From Murdochiella sp. Marseille-P8839 (GTDB lineage: Bacteria > Bacillota > Clostridia > Tissierellales > Peptoniphilaceae), in contig JAIKLF010000001.1 in NCBI GenBank assembly GCA_019753405.1, positions 128,789 to 192,788 of the forward strand: a DNA stretch of 64,000 nucleotides, given 5' to 3'. Under the pieces are notes generated by a model that was not told the DNA's origin, ran no database searches, and was given only the letters and a program-made list of their open reading frames with translations. Position numbers and translations under genes: made by a program. Below, one piece after another: positions 7,148-15,700 of this stretch (positions are counted from its first letter, which is position 1; each line of letters starts with the position of its first letter).

Positions 7148-8195
7148 TGTTGCTTATTTGGGCGTTGTTCTCGGCATGGGCATTCGTCTTTTACTGGAAG
7201 AGGAAAATGACGCCAGAATATTCGGTCTGATGGCTGTTCTGCTCGGCCTCGGAGATGCTTTTCACCTGATTCCGCGCGTGATGAGCAATCTCACACCGGA
7301 TGGATTCAGCTGCTATATTCCGCTGCTTTCTTGGGGAGAATTTGTCACCAGTATCACGATGACCATCTTCTATCTTCTCTTTTATCGCTACTATCAGAGC
7401 ATGAGCGGCGATAAGGATAAACGAAAGAGCCGGCTGGTTTATATTCTGGTTGCACTTCGCCTTCTTCTTGTCCTTTTGCCGCAAAACGAGTGGGGAACGG
7501 AAGGCAATTACTTCTTCGGCCTTCTCCGCAATGTTCCCTTCGCCCTTCTCGGCCTGATGCTCGTAATCTGGACGGCCAAGGCCAAGGACAAACCGGGCCT
7601 TCAGCACACCGCTCTGTTGATTGCCGCGAGCTTTCTGTTTTATGCGCCCGTGGTCATCGGTGCGCGCTTTGTTCCCCTTCTCGGCCTTTTGATGATTCCG
7701 AAAACCGTTGCCTATGTGCTTCTGGTTTATGTCGGGTATCGTCACTTTATTCCGGCTCTTCAACCGAAGGCGCTGCTTAAGCAGGCGATTACCTTTTTAA
7801 CGCTCGGTCTTTGCGGCGGTGTATTTTACCGCGAATTTACCAAAGCGTTCGGATGGACGGGGCGCACAGCGCTTAGCGTGGTGCATGTACATCTTTTGGT
7901 CTTAGGCTTTCTGTTTTTTCTGTTGCTGTTTCTTCTTTTGGAGAAGGAAAAACAGCTTCCGACCTATGGCCGCCCGCTCATTGTCTACATTACCGGTTTG
8001 ACCTGGACGGTCGTTGCCTTTATGGTGCGCGGTATATATACTATTACCGCGGAAGGCGTTGCGCTCTTTCCGGATGCCATGCTTTCCGGCATGGCCGGTA
8101 TCGGTCATATACTCTTAGGCATTGGTGTGGTCTGGACTATGCTGCATATGCTGAAAGAGAAAAAACGGTTATTGCCACAGGAGGAATCGATTTGA
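7119..8195 (+). CDS. Polytopic membrane protein with C-terminal DUF2871-like domain
   Basis: A 358-residue integral membrane protein with about ten hydrophobic segments. The C-terminal part (about residues 225-350) resembles the small membrane family DUF2871, including VHVHLLVLGFLFFLL, an EKEKQLP segment, and the TGLTWTVVAFMVRG helix. The N-terminal half is a separate multi-helix domain I do not recognise. Conserved-looking histidines (HLIPR near residue 48, VHVH near 248, GHILLG near 330) could bind a metal or haem, but that is only a suggestion. The ATG is preceded by AAAGGGGG and lies within the 3' end of the TetR gene, so this is the likely main target of that regulator. Function unknown. 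Confidence 0.65.
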   Translation: MMYLMEPFFDVAYLGVVLGMGIRLLLEEENDARIFGLMAVLLGLGDAFHLIPRVMSNLTPDGFSCYIPLLSWGEFVTSITMTIFYLLFYRYYQSMSGDKDKRKSRLVYILVALRLLLVLLPQNEWGTEGNYFFGLLRNVPFALLGLMLVIWTAKAKDKPGLQHTALLIAASFLFYAPVVIGARFVPLLGLLMIPKTVAYVLLVYVGYRHFIPALQPKALLKQAITFLTLGLCGGVFYREFTKAFGWTGRTALSVVHVHLLVLGFLFFLLLFLLLEKEKQLPTYGRPLIVYITGLTWTVVAFMVRGIYTITAEGVALFPDAMLSGMAGIGHILLGIGVVWTMLHMLKEKKRLLPQEESI

Positions 8196-8608
8196 AAGAC
8201 TTTTTCGGACGTCTTCGTGTCCGTTTACAACGTGCTCTGATCGGGCGAAATGGTCTAGATTCTTTGGCCCGCGTCATGTATTTTCTGGGGCTTGGCTTGC
8301 TTATCTTGCAATGGATTGTTCCTCGTCGAGCCTTGTATTATCTTGGTTTGCTTTTCCTCGGTTACAGTCTGTTTCGTGTATTTTCACGAAACCTTTCTGC
8401 TCGACAGCGTGAGAATGCGGCTTTTTTGCGCGCGACCGACGGGATTCGCTCCCGCCTTCGTCTCACCAAACGAAAGTGGCGTGACCGCAAAACCCATCGC
8501 TACTTTACTTGCCCCAATTGTCGGCAAACGGTGCGCATCCCCAAAACCTTAGGGAAGGTGAAAATTCATTGCCCAAGTTGCGGACATTCGTTTATTGCAC
8601 GCATGTAA
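8192..8608 (+). CDS. Small membrane protein with C-terminal zinc ribbon
   Basis: A 138-residue protein starting at TTG (ACAGGAGGA ahead, four-base overlap with the previous gene). It has an amphipathic basic start, two hydrophobic segments at about residues 27-45 and 48-65, a basic stretch, and a C-terminal zinc ribbon with CPNC and CPSC pairs about 20 residues apart. The topology suggests a membrane-anchored protein with a cytoplasmic zinc finger, of the type often annotated as zinc-ribbon or DUF-type hypothetical. It is the last gene of the TetR unit. Function unknown; co-expression suggests it works with the polytopic protein upstream. Confidence 0.7.
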   Translation: MKDFFGRLRVRLQRALIGRNGLDSLARVMYFLGLGLLILQWIVPRRALYYLGLLFLGYSLFRVFSRNLSARQRENAAFLRATDGIRSRLRLTKRKWRDRKTHRYFTCPNCRQTVRIPKTLGKVKIHCPSCGHSFIARM

Positions 8609-8609
8609 G

Positions 8610-8717
8610 ACAACCCCCGGCCTTGCCCCGTCGCACGCTTCTCCTCGTCCCTTCGCTCCTTTCCTCTCAGCGGTCGGGGCTCGTCGAAGAGACGACGGGG
8701 CAAGACCGGGGGGTTGT
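8610..8717. repeat. Long imperfect inverted repeat after the TetR unit
   Basis: Arms 8610-8633 and 8693-8717 are complementary over about 24 bases with one extra G and one mismatch, separated by about 60 bases. It starts two bases after the stop of the zinc-ribbon gene. No T-run follows, so it is not a classical terminator. It could be an mRNA 3'-end stabiliser or the remnant of a small mobile element. Confidence 0.6.
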
Positions 8718-8937
8718 GGTGAGTGAAGGCGAAGGAAACGACGGAGACCGAGGTAGTGTTTGGCGCGGCGGAGTCAGGTGATGTGCTATTGAAAATGTCA
8801 TTGGGCGCCGCTGAAAATATCACTGGCAGCGCGGGTGCGAGTGGAGCGCTGCGGGAGATGCTGTTGATGGCTCGACTGTGAGTGAAGCTCTGCTGACAAC
8901 GCTGTTGACCTCTCGTTTATAGCTTGAACAATATGTA
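8718..8937. other. Gap sequence without a supported gene
   Basis: GC-rich stretch between the inverted repeat and the palindrome array. Short open frames exist on both strands but none has a ribosome binding site or a recognisable domain. A degenerate 22-base direct repeat (GAAAATRTCA core) occurs at 8791 and 8813. It may be decayed coding sequence. Confidence 0.4.
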
Positions 8938-9320
8938 CGACCCTGGCTGTGCGCAAGATAGCATAATGGCCAGGGTCGATTTTTGTCGTGGAACCCTGGC
9001 TGGAAAGAGCAAGTTTTGCTGGCCAGGGTTAAATTTGCTCGAAAAACCCTGGCTATCGAAATGAACGCGTCCCAGCCGGGGCCGGTCAACCCCTTATGAA
9101 CCCTGGCCGGGAGGAAAAGATCATACCAGCCAGGGAAAATTTTTCCAGCAGAACCCTGGCTAGTGAAATGCACACGTCCCAGCCAGGGCCGGTCAACCCC
9201 TGATGAACCCTGGCTGGGAGGAAAAGATCATACCAGCCAGGGAAAATTTTTCCAGCAGAACCCTGGCTAGTGAAATGCACACGTCCCAGCCAGGGCCGGT
9301 CAACCCCTTATCAACCCTGG
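8938..9320. repeat. Palindromic tandem array with 53/54-bp period
   Basis: Eight evenly spaced copies of AACCCTGGC (the first is GACCCTGGC, the last is cut to AACCCTGG) start at 8939, 8992, 9045, 9099, 9152, 9206, 9259 and 9313. Each of the first seven is followed about 20 bases on by the complementary GCCAGGG (9075 has GCCGGGG), giving a 37-39 nt hairpin. Two unit types alternate from 9045 on (b, a, b, a, b), so 9099-9205 and 9206-9312 are 107-bp repeats with only about three differences. Spacers are repeated too, so this is not CRISPR. The first hairpin (8938-8978, perfect 10-bp stem then five T) could also terminate the TetR unit. Function unknown. Confidence 0.9.
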
Positions 9321-9512
9321 ATGACAGAGGAAGCGTCCGCCGGTCGAGGTGTATCCATCGTTTCTAAAGGATATAATCGCGCCTTTCCTTGTACAGAAGC
9401 TTTCTCTATCCCCATATTACGATCAAAGAAAATTTGGAAACGTATAAAAAATATAACGTATTTTCCAAATACAGTTTTTAGAAAACACAGGTATTTGTAT
9501 AGGGACTTGTAA

Positions 9513-9542
9513 TTGTGGAATTTATTTTGAATATGATATAAT
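9513..9542 (+). promoter_or_regulatory. Promoter of the first CWB2 gene
   Basis: TTGTGG (9513-9518), an 18-base spacer and TATAAT (9537-9542) preceded by TG at 9534-9535 (extended -10). It lies in an AT-rich stretch 54 bases before the start codon. Confidence 0.7.
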
Positions 9543-9595
9543 TAAGTGTATATTTTTATTGTAAAAATGATCAAATATTAAGAAAGGAAATGATA

Positions 9596-12301
9596 ATGAG
9601 AAACCGAGTGAATCGATGGGGGAAGTTGGCAATCTTTGTGATTGCTCTTTTTGCGGTGCTTAACCTCAGTTCTTTCTCCTCCTCTGCTGCAGGACAAGAG
9701 GTTGTCTTTCATACAACCAATGGCGAGGTGACCGTTGATTTTTCGGATTCAGCGGAAACGACCATTGGGGGGGTGAATAACCGCGGTGAAGCGTGGAACT
9801 CTGGAGGAGGAACCGGTAAAAAGTATTTTCTCGGCTGGAGTGATAAGCAAGATTACGCGAGCAACGATGAGGCGAATTTGTATTATTCCGGCGAAGATCC
9901 AACAGCGATGTTAGATGACGGCGTAACAGATTTATATCCGGCACACTTAAGTCAGTTATCCGTTACAGGAATAATGACGAATAACAGCTGTACCATCAAC
10001 GATGGCATTGGTGATGAAGATACCTTACCGAATAGTGATTTACACAGAAAAGATGATGATTCTTCTGATCATAATATCTTAGAGAAGTTTGATGAGACCA
10101 AAGAGCAATACCCGCTGCATCTTAATGCCAGCTTTCGAATGAATAAAGTAGCTGCTCATTGGCTTTATACCGGAAACGGCTTCAGCATCATGACGAACAC
10201 GCAAGGGGACAAGGGAAGTGCGGCGAAAAAAGCGCAATACACGCATGTCGACTTGAATGTTACGTTGGATGATGCCATTGCGATGGAAGATACGCTGACC
10301 GTTTCGTTTAGCAGCTACTATTTTCAGCCCTATTTAGCCTGCGATACGGATACAAGAGAAATATTTGCGATTGAAGGAGCGCCGACTGACCCGTGGAAGA
10401 TTGAATCCTTCGTTTCCGACACCGATCCGGTCACGACGTTTACCATAAAAAATCCGAATCATTCTCATCAGATTACCATTCGTACGATTGTACGTACGAA
10501 TAGCGGGTTTGGTGGAAAACGGATCAAAAATGTCGATGCCAGAACGGTGGAAAACAGTGCAATGCTGCTTTCCGCAGAATCCTCAATTACCATCCCTAAA
10601 GCCGAGGCAAAAAAGACGGTGTTAGATACGGCAAAAACCATTACGGTAAGCGGTATGGTCGATGGCTATGTCAAGATGCCTAAGGTGTCTATCTTTAATT
10701 TGTCACGCCCCATTCCTCCGATTGATGGAAGTCTTCCTCTGTCGATTAAGTTTGCTCCGGCCACAGTAAAGTTTGCAAGAAACAGCGACGACTTTCAACC
10801 GAGCGAAGAACAGGTTCTTGGCACCTCCATTGTCGCCTATAACGGGACGCTTGCCGGGGACAGTTTCGATGAGGGCAAGAAACCGTCAACCGAAGAGCCG
10901 GGCGATGCCATGGCGGACGATCTTTCGGATGTGACGATCAATGGACAGACCTATGTTTTCCAAGGATGGAATACGAAGAAAGACGGAACCGGGGACGCTT
11001 TTGATGAGAATACGGTGGTTTCGGATGATTTAGTGGTCTATGCCCAGTGGAAGAAGCCTACTACGCCGACACCAAACCCCAATCCAAAGCCCTCTACGCC
11101 GCTCCTTCGCATCGTAAAGATCGACGGCGACGGCAACCGGATTCCGCTGCCCGTAACGTTTAAGATTACGGATAAGATGATTTCTTCCATCAACCGTGTC
11201 GTCACGACGGATACATCGGGCGAAGCCAAGGTCGACTTCCTGGCGACGGGTGACTATTCCTTACAGGAAATTAAGACCCCGGAAGGCTATATCCCGCTGG
11301 ATAAGCCGCTTTCCTTCTCCGTTAAGGACGGTCATGTCCATTACGAGAATCAGATCGTCCGCACCATCTACGTCAAGAACGACAAAAAGGCAGAAACACC
11401 GGATGTCATCAAACCTATCGATGACCCGACGCGTCAGGATATCGCCTCTACGATTTCCAAGACCTACTTCGGCGATGCCAAAAAAGTGATCCTTGTCCAG
11501 AACATGGCCTATGCCGATTCCATGAGTGCCATGAACGTCTCCCAGGGAAACATCCCGATTCTGTATACGCAAAAGGATGAGCTCTTCGTCGTGACGAAGC
11601 AGGAAATTCTTCGCACCGAGCGTGACGAGATTATCGTCATGGGCGGTCCGGGAACCATCTCCGAAAAGGTCATTGACGAGCTTAAGGCTATGACGAATGC
11701 AAAGATCACGCGCGTGGGCGGCATTGACCGCTTCGAGGTGAACAAGAACTCCGCAGCGTATTTGCCGGAGAGCACGAATGCGGTGATTGCAAGCGGTATG
11801 ATTTATACGGATGCCCTCTCGTCGGTACCGTATGCGCATCAGTGGAAGGCGCCAATTCTTCTGGTACGTGAGGATCGTGTTCCCGAGTTTGTGGCGGATG
11901 TCTTAAAGGCACGCATTCGCGATGCCGTGATCAGCGGCGGCGAAGGAACAATTGCTCCCGAGACAAAACAGGCGATTGAAGCCATGATTGGTAAAACCGT
12001 ATCCCGTGTGGACGGTGCGGATCGCTATGTGGTGTCGGCAAAGATGGCGGAGATGGTGATGCATCCGACAAGCGCGATTATTACCAGTGGCGAGAAGTGG
12101 TCGGATGCGTTGGTCGCCGGTCCGGTGGCCCAGAAGCTCAATGCTCCGGTACTCCTAACGAAACAGGCGAATCTACCGATGCCGATTGATGCCTACCTGA
12201 ATACGCATACCGATCTTGAGCAGATTCTCATTGTTGGCGGACAGGCTTCGGTGGGAGAGAGTGTGCGCAATGCCGTAAAGGCGATTTTCCCGGTGAAGTA
12301 G
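9596..12301 (+). CDS. Secreted surface protein: repeat domain, SpaA/Cna-B-like domain, three CWB2 repeats
   Basis: A 901-residue exported protein anchored non-covalently to the wall. ATG 9596 is preferred over ATG 9590 because AGAAAGGA lies seven bases ahead of it. Order: signal peptide (about 1-32), a 400-residue region I do not recognise, a Listeria-Bacteroides repeat-like segment (about 440-485, FQGWNTKKDGTG to VVYAQWKK), a Pro-rich hinge, a Cna-B/SpaA-type domain (about 502-596, LLRIVKIDGDG to IYVKND, with TPEGYIPLDKPL), then CWB2 repeats (about 618-901, with IIVMGGPGTISEKV, RVGGIDRFEVN, VISGGEGTI, RVDGADRYVVS, ILIVGGQASVGES). The last 1.2 kb is nearly identical to the gene at 12706. Role in adhesion or structure is inferred. 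Confidence 0.85.
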   Translation: MRNRVNRWGKLAIFVIALFAVLNLSSFSSSAAGQEVVFHTTNGEVTVDFSDSAETTIGGVNNRGEAWNSGGGTGKKYFLGWSDKQDYASNDEANLYYSGEDPTAMLDDGVTDLYPAHLSQLSVTGIMTNNSCTINDGIGDEDTLPNSDLHRKDDDSSDHNILEKFDETKEQYPLHLNASFRMNKVAAHWLYTGNGFSIMTNTQGDKGSAAKKAQYTHVDLNVTLDDAIAMEDTLTVSFSSYYFQPYLACDTDTREIFAIEGAPTDPWKIESFVSDTDPVTTFTIKNPNHSHQITIRTIVRTNSGFGGKRIKNVDARTVENSAMLLSAESSITIPKAEAKKTVLDTAKTITVSGMVDGYVKMPKVSIFNLSRPIPPIDGSLPLSIKFAPATVKFARNSDDFQPSEEQVLGTSIVAYNGTLAGDSFDEGKKPSTEEPGDAMADDLSDVTINGQTYVFQGWNTKKDGTGDAFDENTVVSDDLVVYAQWKKPTTPTPNPNPKPSTPLLRIVKIDGDGNRIPLPVTFKITDKMISSINRVVTTDTSGEAKVDFLATGDYSLQEIKTPEGYIPLDKPLSFSVKDGHVHYENQIVRTIYVKNDKKAETPDVIKPIDDPTRQDIASTISKTYFGDAKKVILVQNMAYADSMSAMNVSQGNIPILYTQKDELFVVTKQEILRTERDEIIVMGGPGTISEKVIDELKAMTNAKITRVGGIDRFEVNKNSAAYLPESTNAVIASGMIYTDALSSVPYAHQWKAPILLVREDRVPEFVADVLKARIRDAVISGGEGTIAPETKQAIEAMIGKTVSRVDGADRYVVSAKMAEMVMHPTSAIITSGEKWSDALVAGPVAQKLNAPVLLTKQANLPMPIDAYLNTHTDLEQILIVGGQASVGESVRNAVKAIFPVK

Positions 12302-12322
12302 GGGGAAAGAAGCCGATAACGC
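11101..12322 (+). repeat. 1.22-kb near-identical direct repeat, copy 1
   Basis: From the start of the Cna-B-like domain through the stop and about 20 bases beyond, this block matches 15060-16281 at a constant offset of 3959 bases without indels. Differences are clustered and mostly synonymous, with identical tracts of over 150 bases between them. This fits a recent duplication or repeated gene conversion. Confidence 0.9.
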
Positions 12323-12348
12323 AGTTGCGATAAAAAAGAACGAAGGAC

Positions 12349-12388
12349 ACGAGGGAAAATGTGGATTTGCATTTTCCCTCGTTTTTTT
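12349..12388 (+). terminator. Rho-independent terminator of the first CWB2 gene
   Basis: Perfect 13-bp stem ACGAGGGAAAATG with its complement at 12370-12381 around an eight-base loop, followed by seven T. Confidence 0.92.
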
Positions 12389-12705
12389 GAAAAGCGGAGA
12401 AAGACTCGGCCATTCTACTCCTGGCTTTGCTTGCGCGAAGATGTATTGGATGACATATAGGGACAGATAGCGGGAAAGAGATCTGTCCTTTTGTTGCATA
12501 TCCATTGCATTCCTACCAATTAAGCTTAGTGGTTCTTTACGTTGTGCACTTGAGATAAGTACAGTACAATAAAAATGAAATGATATTCTTTTCCTTAATC
12601 GAAAAGTCACGCTTGCATCATCGCGTCACAAAGGTTAATCTGTTCTTTTTCGAAAAAAAGCTAAGGGGGAGAGGATGAAAATTTCGAGAAATAAAGGAGG
12701 AGACC
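12389..12705. promoter_or_regulatory. Gap with second hairpin and promoter of the second CWB2 gene
   Basis: A second hairpin, GGACAGAT (12461) with ATCTGTCC (12481-12488) followed by TTTT, may be a further terminator. A promoter is likely at TTGTGC (12542-12547), 17 bases, TACAAT (12565-12570), leaving a leader of about 130 bases before the ATG. No gene is visible in this gap. Confidence 0.6.
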
Positions 12706-15700
12706 ATGAAAAAATTACGTTATTTTCTATTTTCTGTGGCTTTGGTCGTTCTAATGATCCTTCCGTTGCATGTTTTAGCGGATCAGGGGTCGCTAATGCA
12801 GGAGAACCAAAAAGCACTTTCCCTTCCGCAGACGACGGAAAATGTTGCGGTACAGAAGGAGACGACCGAAGCGATTACCGGTACACCGGTTAGAGGTCCT
12901 GCGGCGTCGAAGAACTTCACATTGACGAAAACCGCAGATGGAACGGAAACAACCATTGGGGACTATGATGTATTTATGGACGTTATTAGTGCAATGGACA
13001 TTAATGACGCAACCAGTCTATATACAATATACCTTAATAAGGACACAACAATTCCCAGTTCCGAATCTTGTCACTATCGTAGCAATAACAAGATTCGCTT
13101 AACCTCGGGATCTTCAGGTCCATTTACCTTAACCCGAGAAGGCGAGAAGAATTACATTGCTATTCAACAGGACGCGGCGTTAACCATCGACAATATCATT
13201 TTAGATGGCAACAAGGATGGGGAATGCCTTTTCATCTCCAATAATGGAAAGGTGACGATAGGCGAGAAAACGACGATTCAAAATTTTGTAGATTCGCCTA
13301 CCTTTGATGGTCCGGCGATATTTATGACAGGCGGAACGCTGACGATTGAAGACGGTGCCATTTTGCAAAACAATACCGCGGAGCAACCTGGAGGCGTGAT
13401 TCAGGCCCGTAAGGGGACGACAGTAAACATTAACGGTGGCATTTTTCGCAATAATGCATCCAATACAAGCGATGGTGGAGCGATAGCGGCCTATGGCGAG
13501 TTAAACATTACCGGCGGCTCTTTTGATAGCAATAGCGCAAAAAAAACCGGCGGTGCGATTATCGTTGGGGCAAACGGCAGTGGAAGCATCGAAAAGGCAA
13601 CGTTTAAAGCGAATAAAGCTTCTACGGGAGGAGCCATTTATGCGTTAAGACCGTTAACCATTGCCGATTCTTCTTTCGAAGGCAATCAGGCCACTTGGGG
13701 CGGAGCAGTTTTTAGCGCTAAGAAATTGACACTACGCAAGGATACTACATTTAAAGGCAATCAAGTAAATTCAGCTGGTGGTGCGGCATATCTGTCCGGC
13801 GGTGCGGAAATCCAAGAGACTCAATTTACCGGAAACACTGCTTCGCAAAAGGGCGGTGCAATTTACCTTAATAAAGGTGATTTAAGCGCAACAGAAACAA
13901 AATTCACGAACAACCTTGTACAAAATGGTAGTGGCGGAGCGATTTTTGCTGCACCGGATGGCAATGGAACGATAACAATTTCAAAAAGCGCGTTTTCTGA
14001 AAATGCTTCGTTATTTGGCGGAGGCATATATCTTGGACGGAATGTGAAATTAGGAGTCAATGAGTCCGAATTTACGAAGAATGAAGCAGCATTTGGCGCG
14101 GGTATTTCCAGTGCCGGTGGTACAGCCGGTATGGACACGAATGCGACGAGCATAACAATCAACAAAAGTACGTTTGGCGAAAATGAAGCATTGCTAGGGG
14201 CAGGTGTTTTTACTGCCTTCCCCACAGAGATCGATCAGACCACCTTCACAAAGAATACTAGCAATGTTCATCCTAAGGATGATCAGACCAACCCGCATCA
14301 GTCGGGTACTGGCGGCGCGATCTATGTGATGGATCAGAAGACGCAGATCAAGGGAAGCACTTTTACGGAAAACAGTGCCTATGGTTCCGGCGGTGCAATA
14401 GCGATCAACGGCTGGACACGAAATGACAACGGAGAAATCACTGGTATCAAAAAGAATATCGGTGTCTCCATTACAAATCAGACACAATTCATAGCGAATA
14501 CAACGCAAGTAGGCCAGGGTGGCGCTATCTATGTAGCTCCGTATGGACCGGTGGATCAGAATAACAAGACAACAGGTGAATGGCGGTCTCCGATCAACGA
14601 TAGTAGCGCATATTCACCATTGACAACGGATAAGACGACACTATTTCAGCACAATATTTCCGGGGAGGGGCTTTTTATACCACCTTCGGATTATGCTGCT
14701 TTTACGAATCTTGCGTTCGATCCAAATTCCGACGTTCAGCATGGCGTGCTGACGGAAAAGAGCCTTCTGAACAATTACGATGTCAATTACAAGAATCCGA
14801 ATCAAGTGAAGGTGACATTTGATGCCAATGGTGGTGCATTTGCAGACAAGACCACGACGAAGGATCTTCCGGCGATCAAAGGAAAAACGGTAACTCTTGT
14901 TACGCCACCAACGAAACAGGGATATACATTTACGGGATGGAATACGCAAACTGACGGCAAAGGAACGAAGTTTGATGCCACTAGCGTGGTAAACGCGGAT
15001 ATGACCGTCTATGCCCAGTGGAAGAAAGCCACCACGCCGGGCACCAAGCCCACTACCCCGATCCTTCGCATCGTAAAGATCGACGGCGACGGCAACCGGA
15101 TTCCGCTGCCCGTAACGTTTAAGATTACGGATAAGATGATTTCTTCCATCAACCGCGTGGTCACGACGGATACCTCGGGCGAAGCCAAGGTTGAGTTCCT
15201 CGCGACGGGGGATTATTCGTTGGAGGAAATCAAGACGCCGGAAGGCTATATCCCGCTGGATAAGCCGCTTTCCTTCTCCGTTAAGGACGGGCGTGTCCAT
15301 TACGAGAATCAAATTGTCCGCACCATCTATGTGAAGAACGACAAAAAGGCAGAAACACCGGATGTCATCAAACCTATCGATGACCCGACGCGTCAGGATA
15401 TCGCCTCTACGATTTCCAAGACCTACTTCGGCGATGCCAAAAAAGTGATCCTTGTCCAGAACATGGCCTATGCCGATTCCATGAGTGCCATGAACGTCTC
15501 CCAGGGAAACATTCCGATTCTGTATACGCAGAAGGATGCGCTCTTTGACGTGACGAAACAGGAAATTCTTCGTACCGAGCGTGACGAGATTATCGTCATG
15601 GGCGGCCCGGGAACCATCTCCGAAAAGGTCATTGACGAGCTTAAGGCTATGACGAATGCAAAGATCACGCGTGTGGGCGGCATTGACCGCTTCGAGGTGA

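Noticed and set aside
8718-8937. Remnant coding sequence of a surface protein
   Set aside because: A low-complexity Gly/Ala/Ser frame can be read but it is short, broken by stops and lacks a start site; too weak to call a pseudogene.
8820-9280. Two minus-strand open frames (ends 9173 and 9280) with the same N-terminal sequence
   Set aside because: They are read from the 107-bp repeats and have no ribosome binding site or domain; the shared start only reflects the repeat.
8938-9320. CRISPR-like array
   Set aside because: The spacing is regular, but the sequences between the palindromes are themselves repeated in alternating fashion and no cas gene is present.
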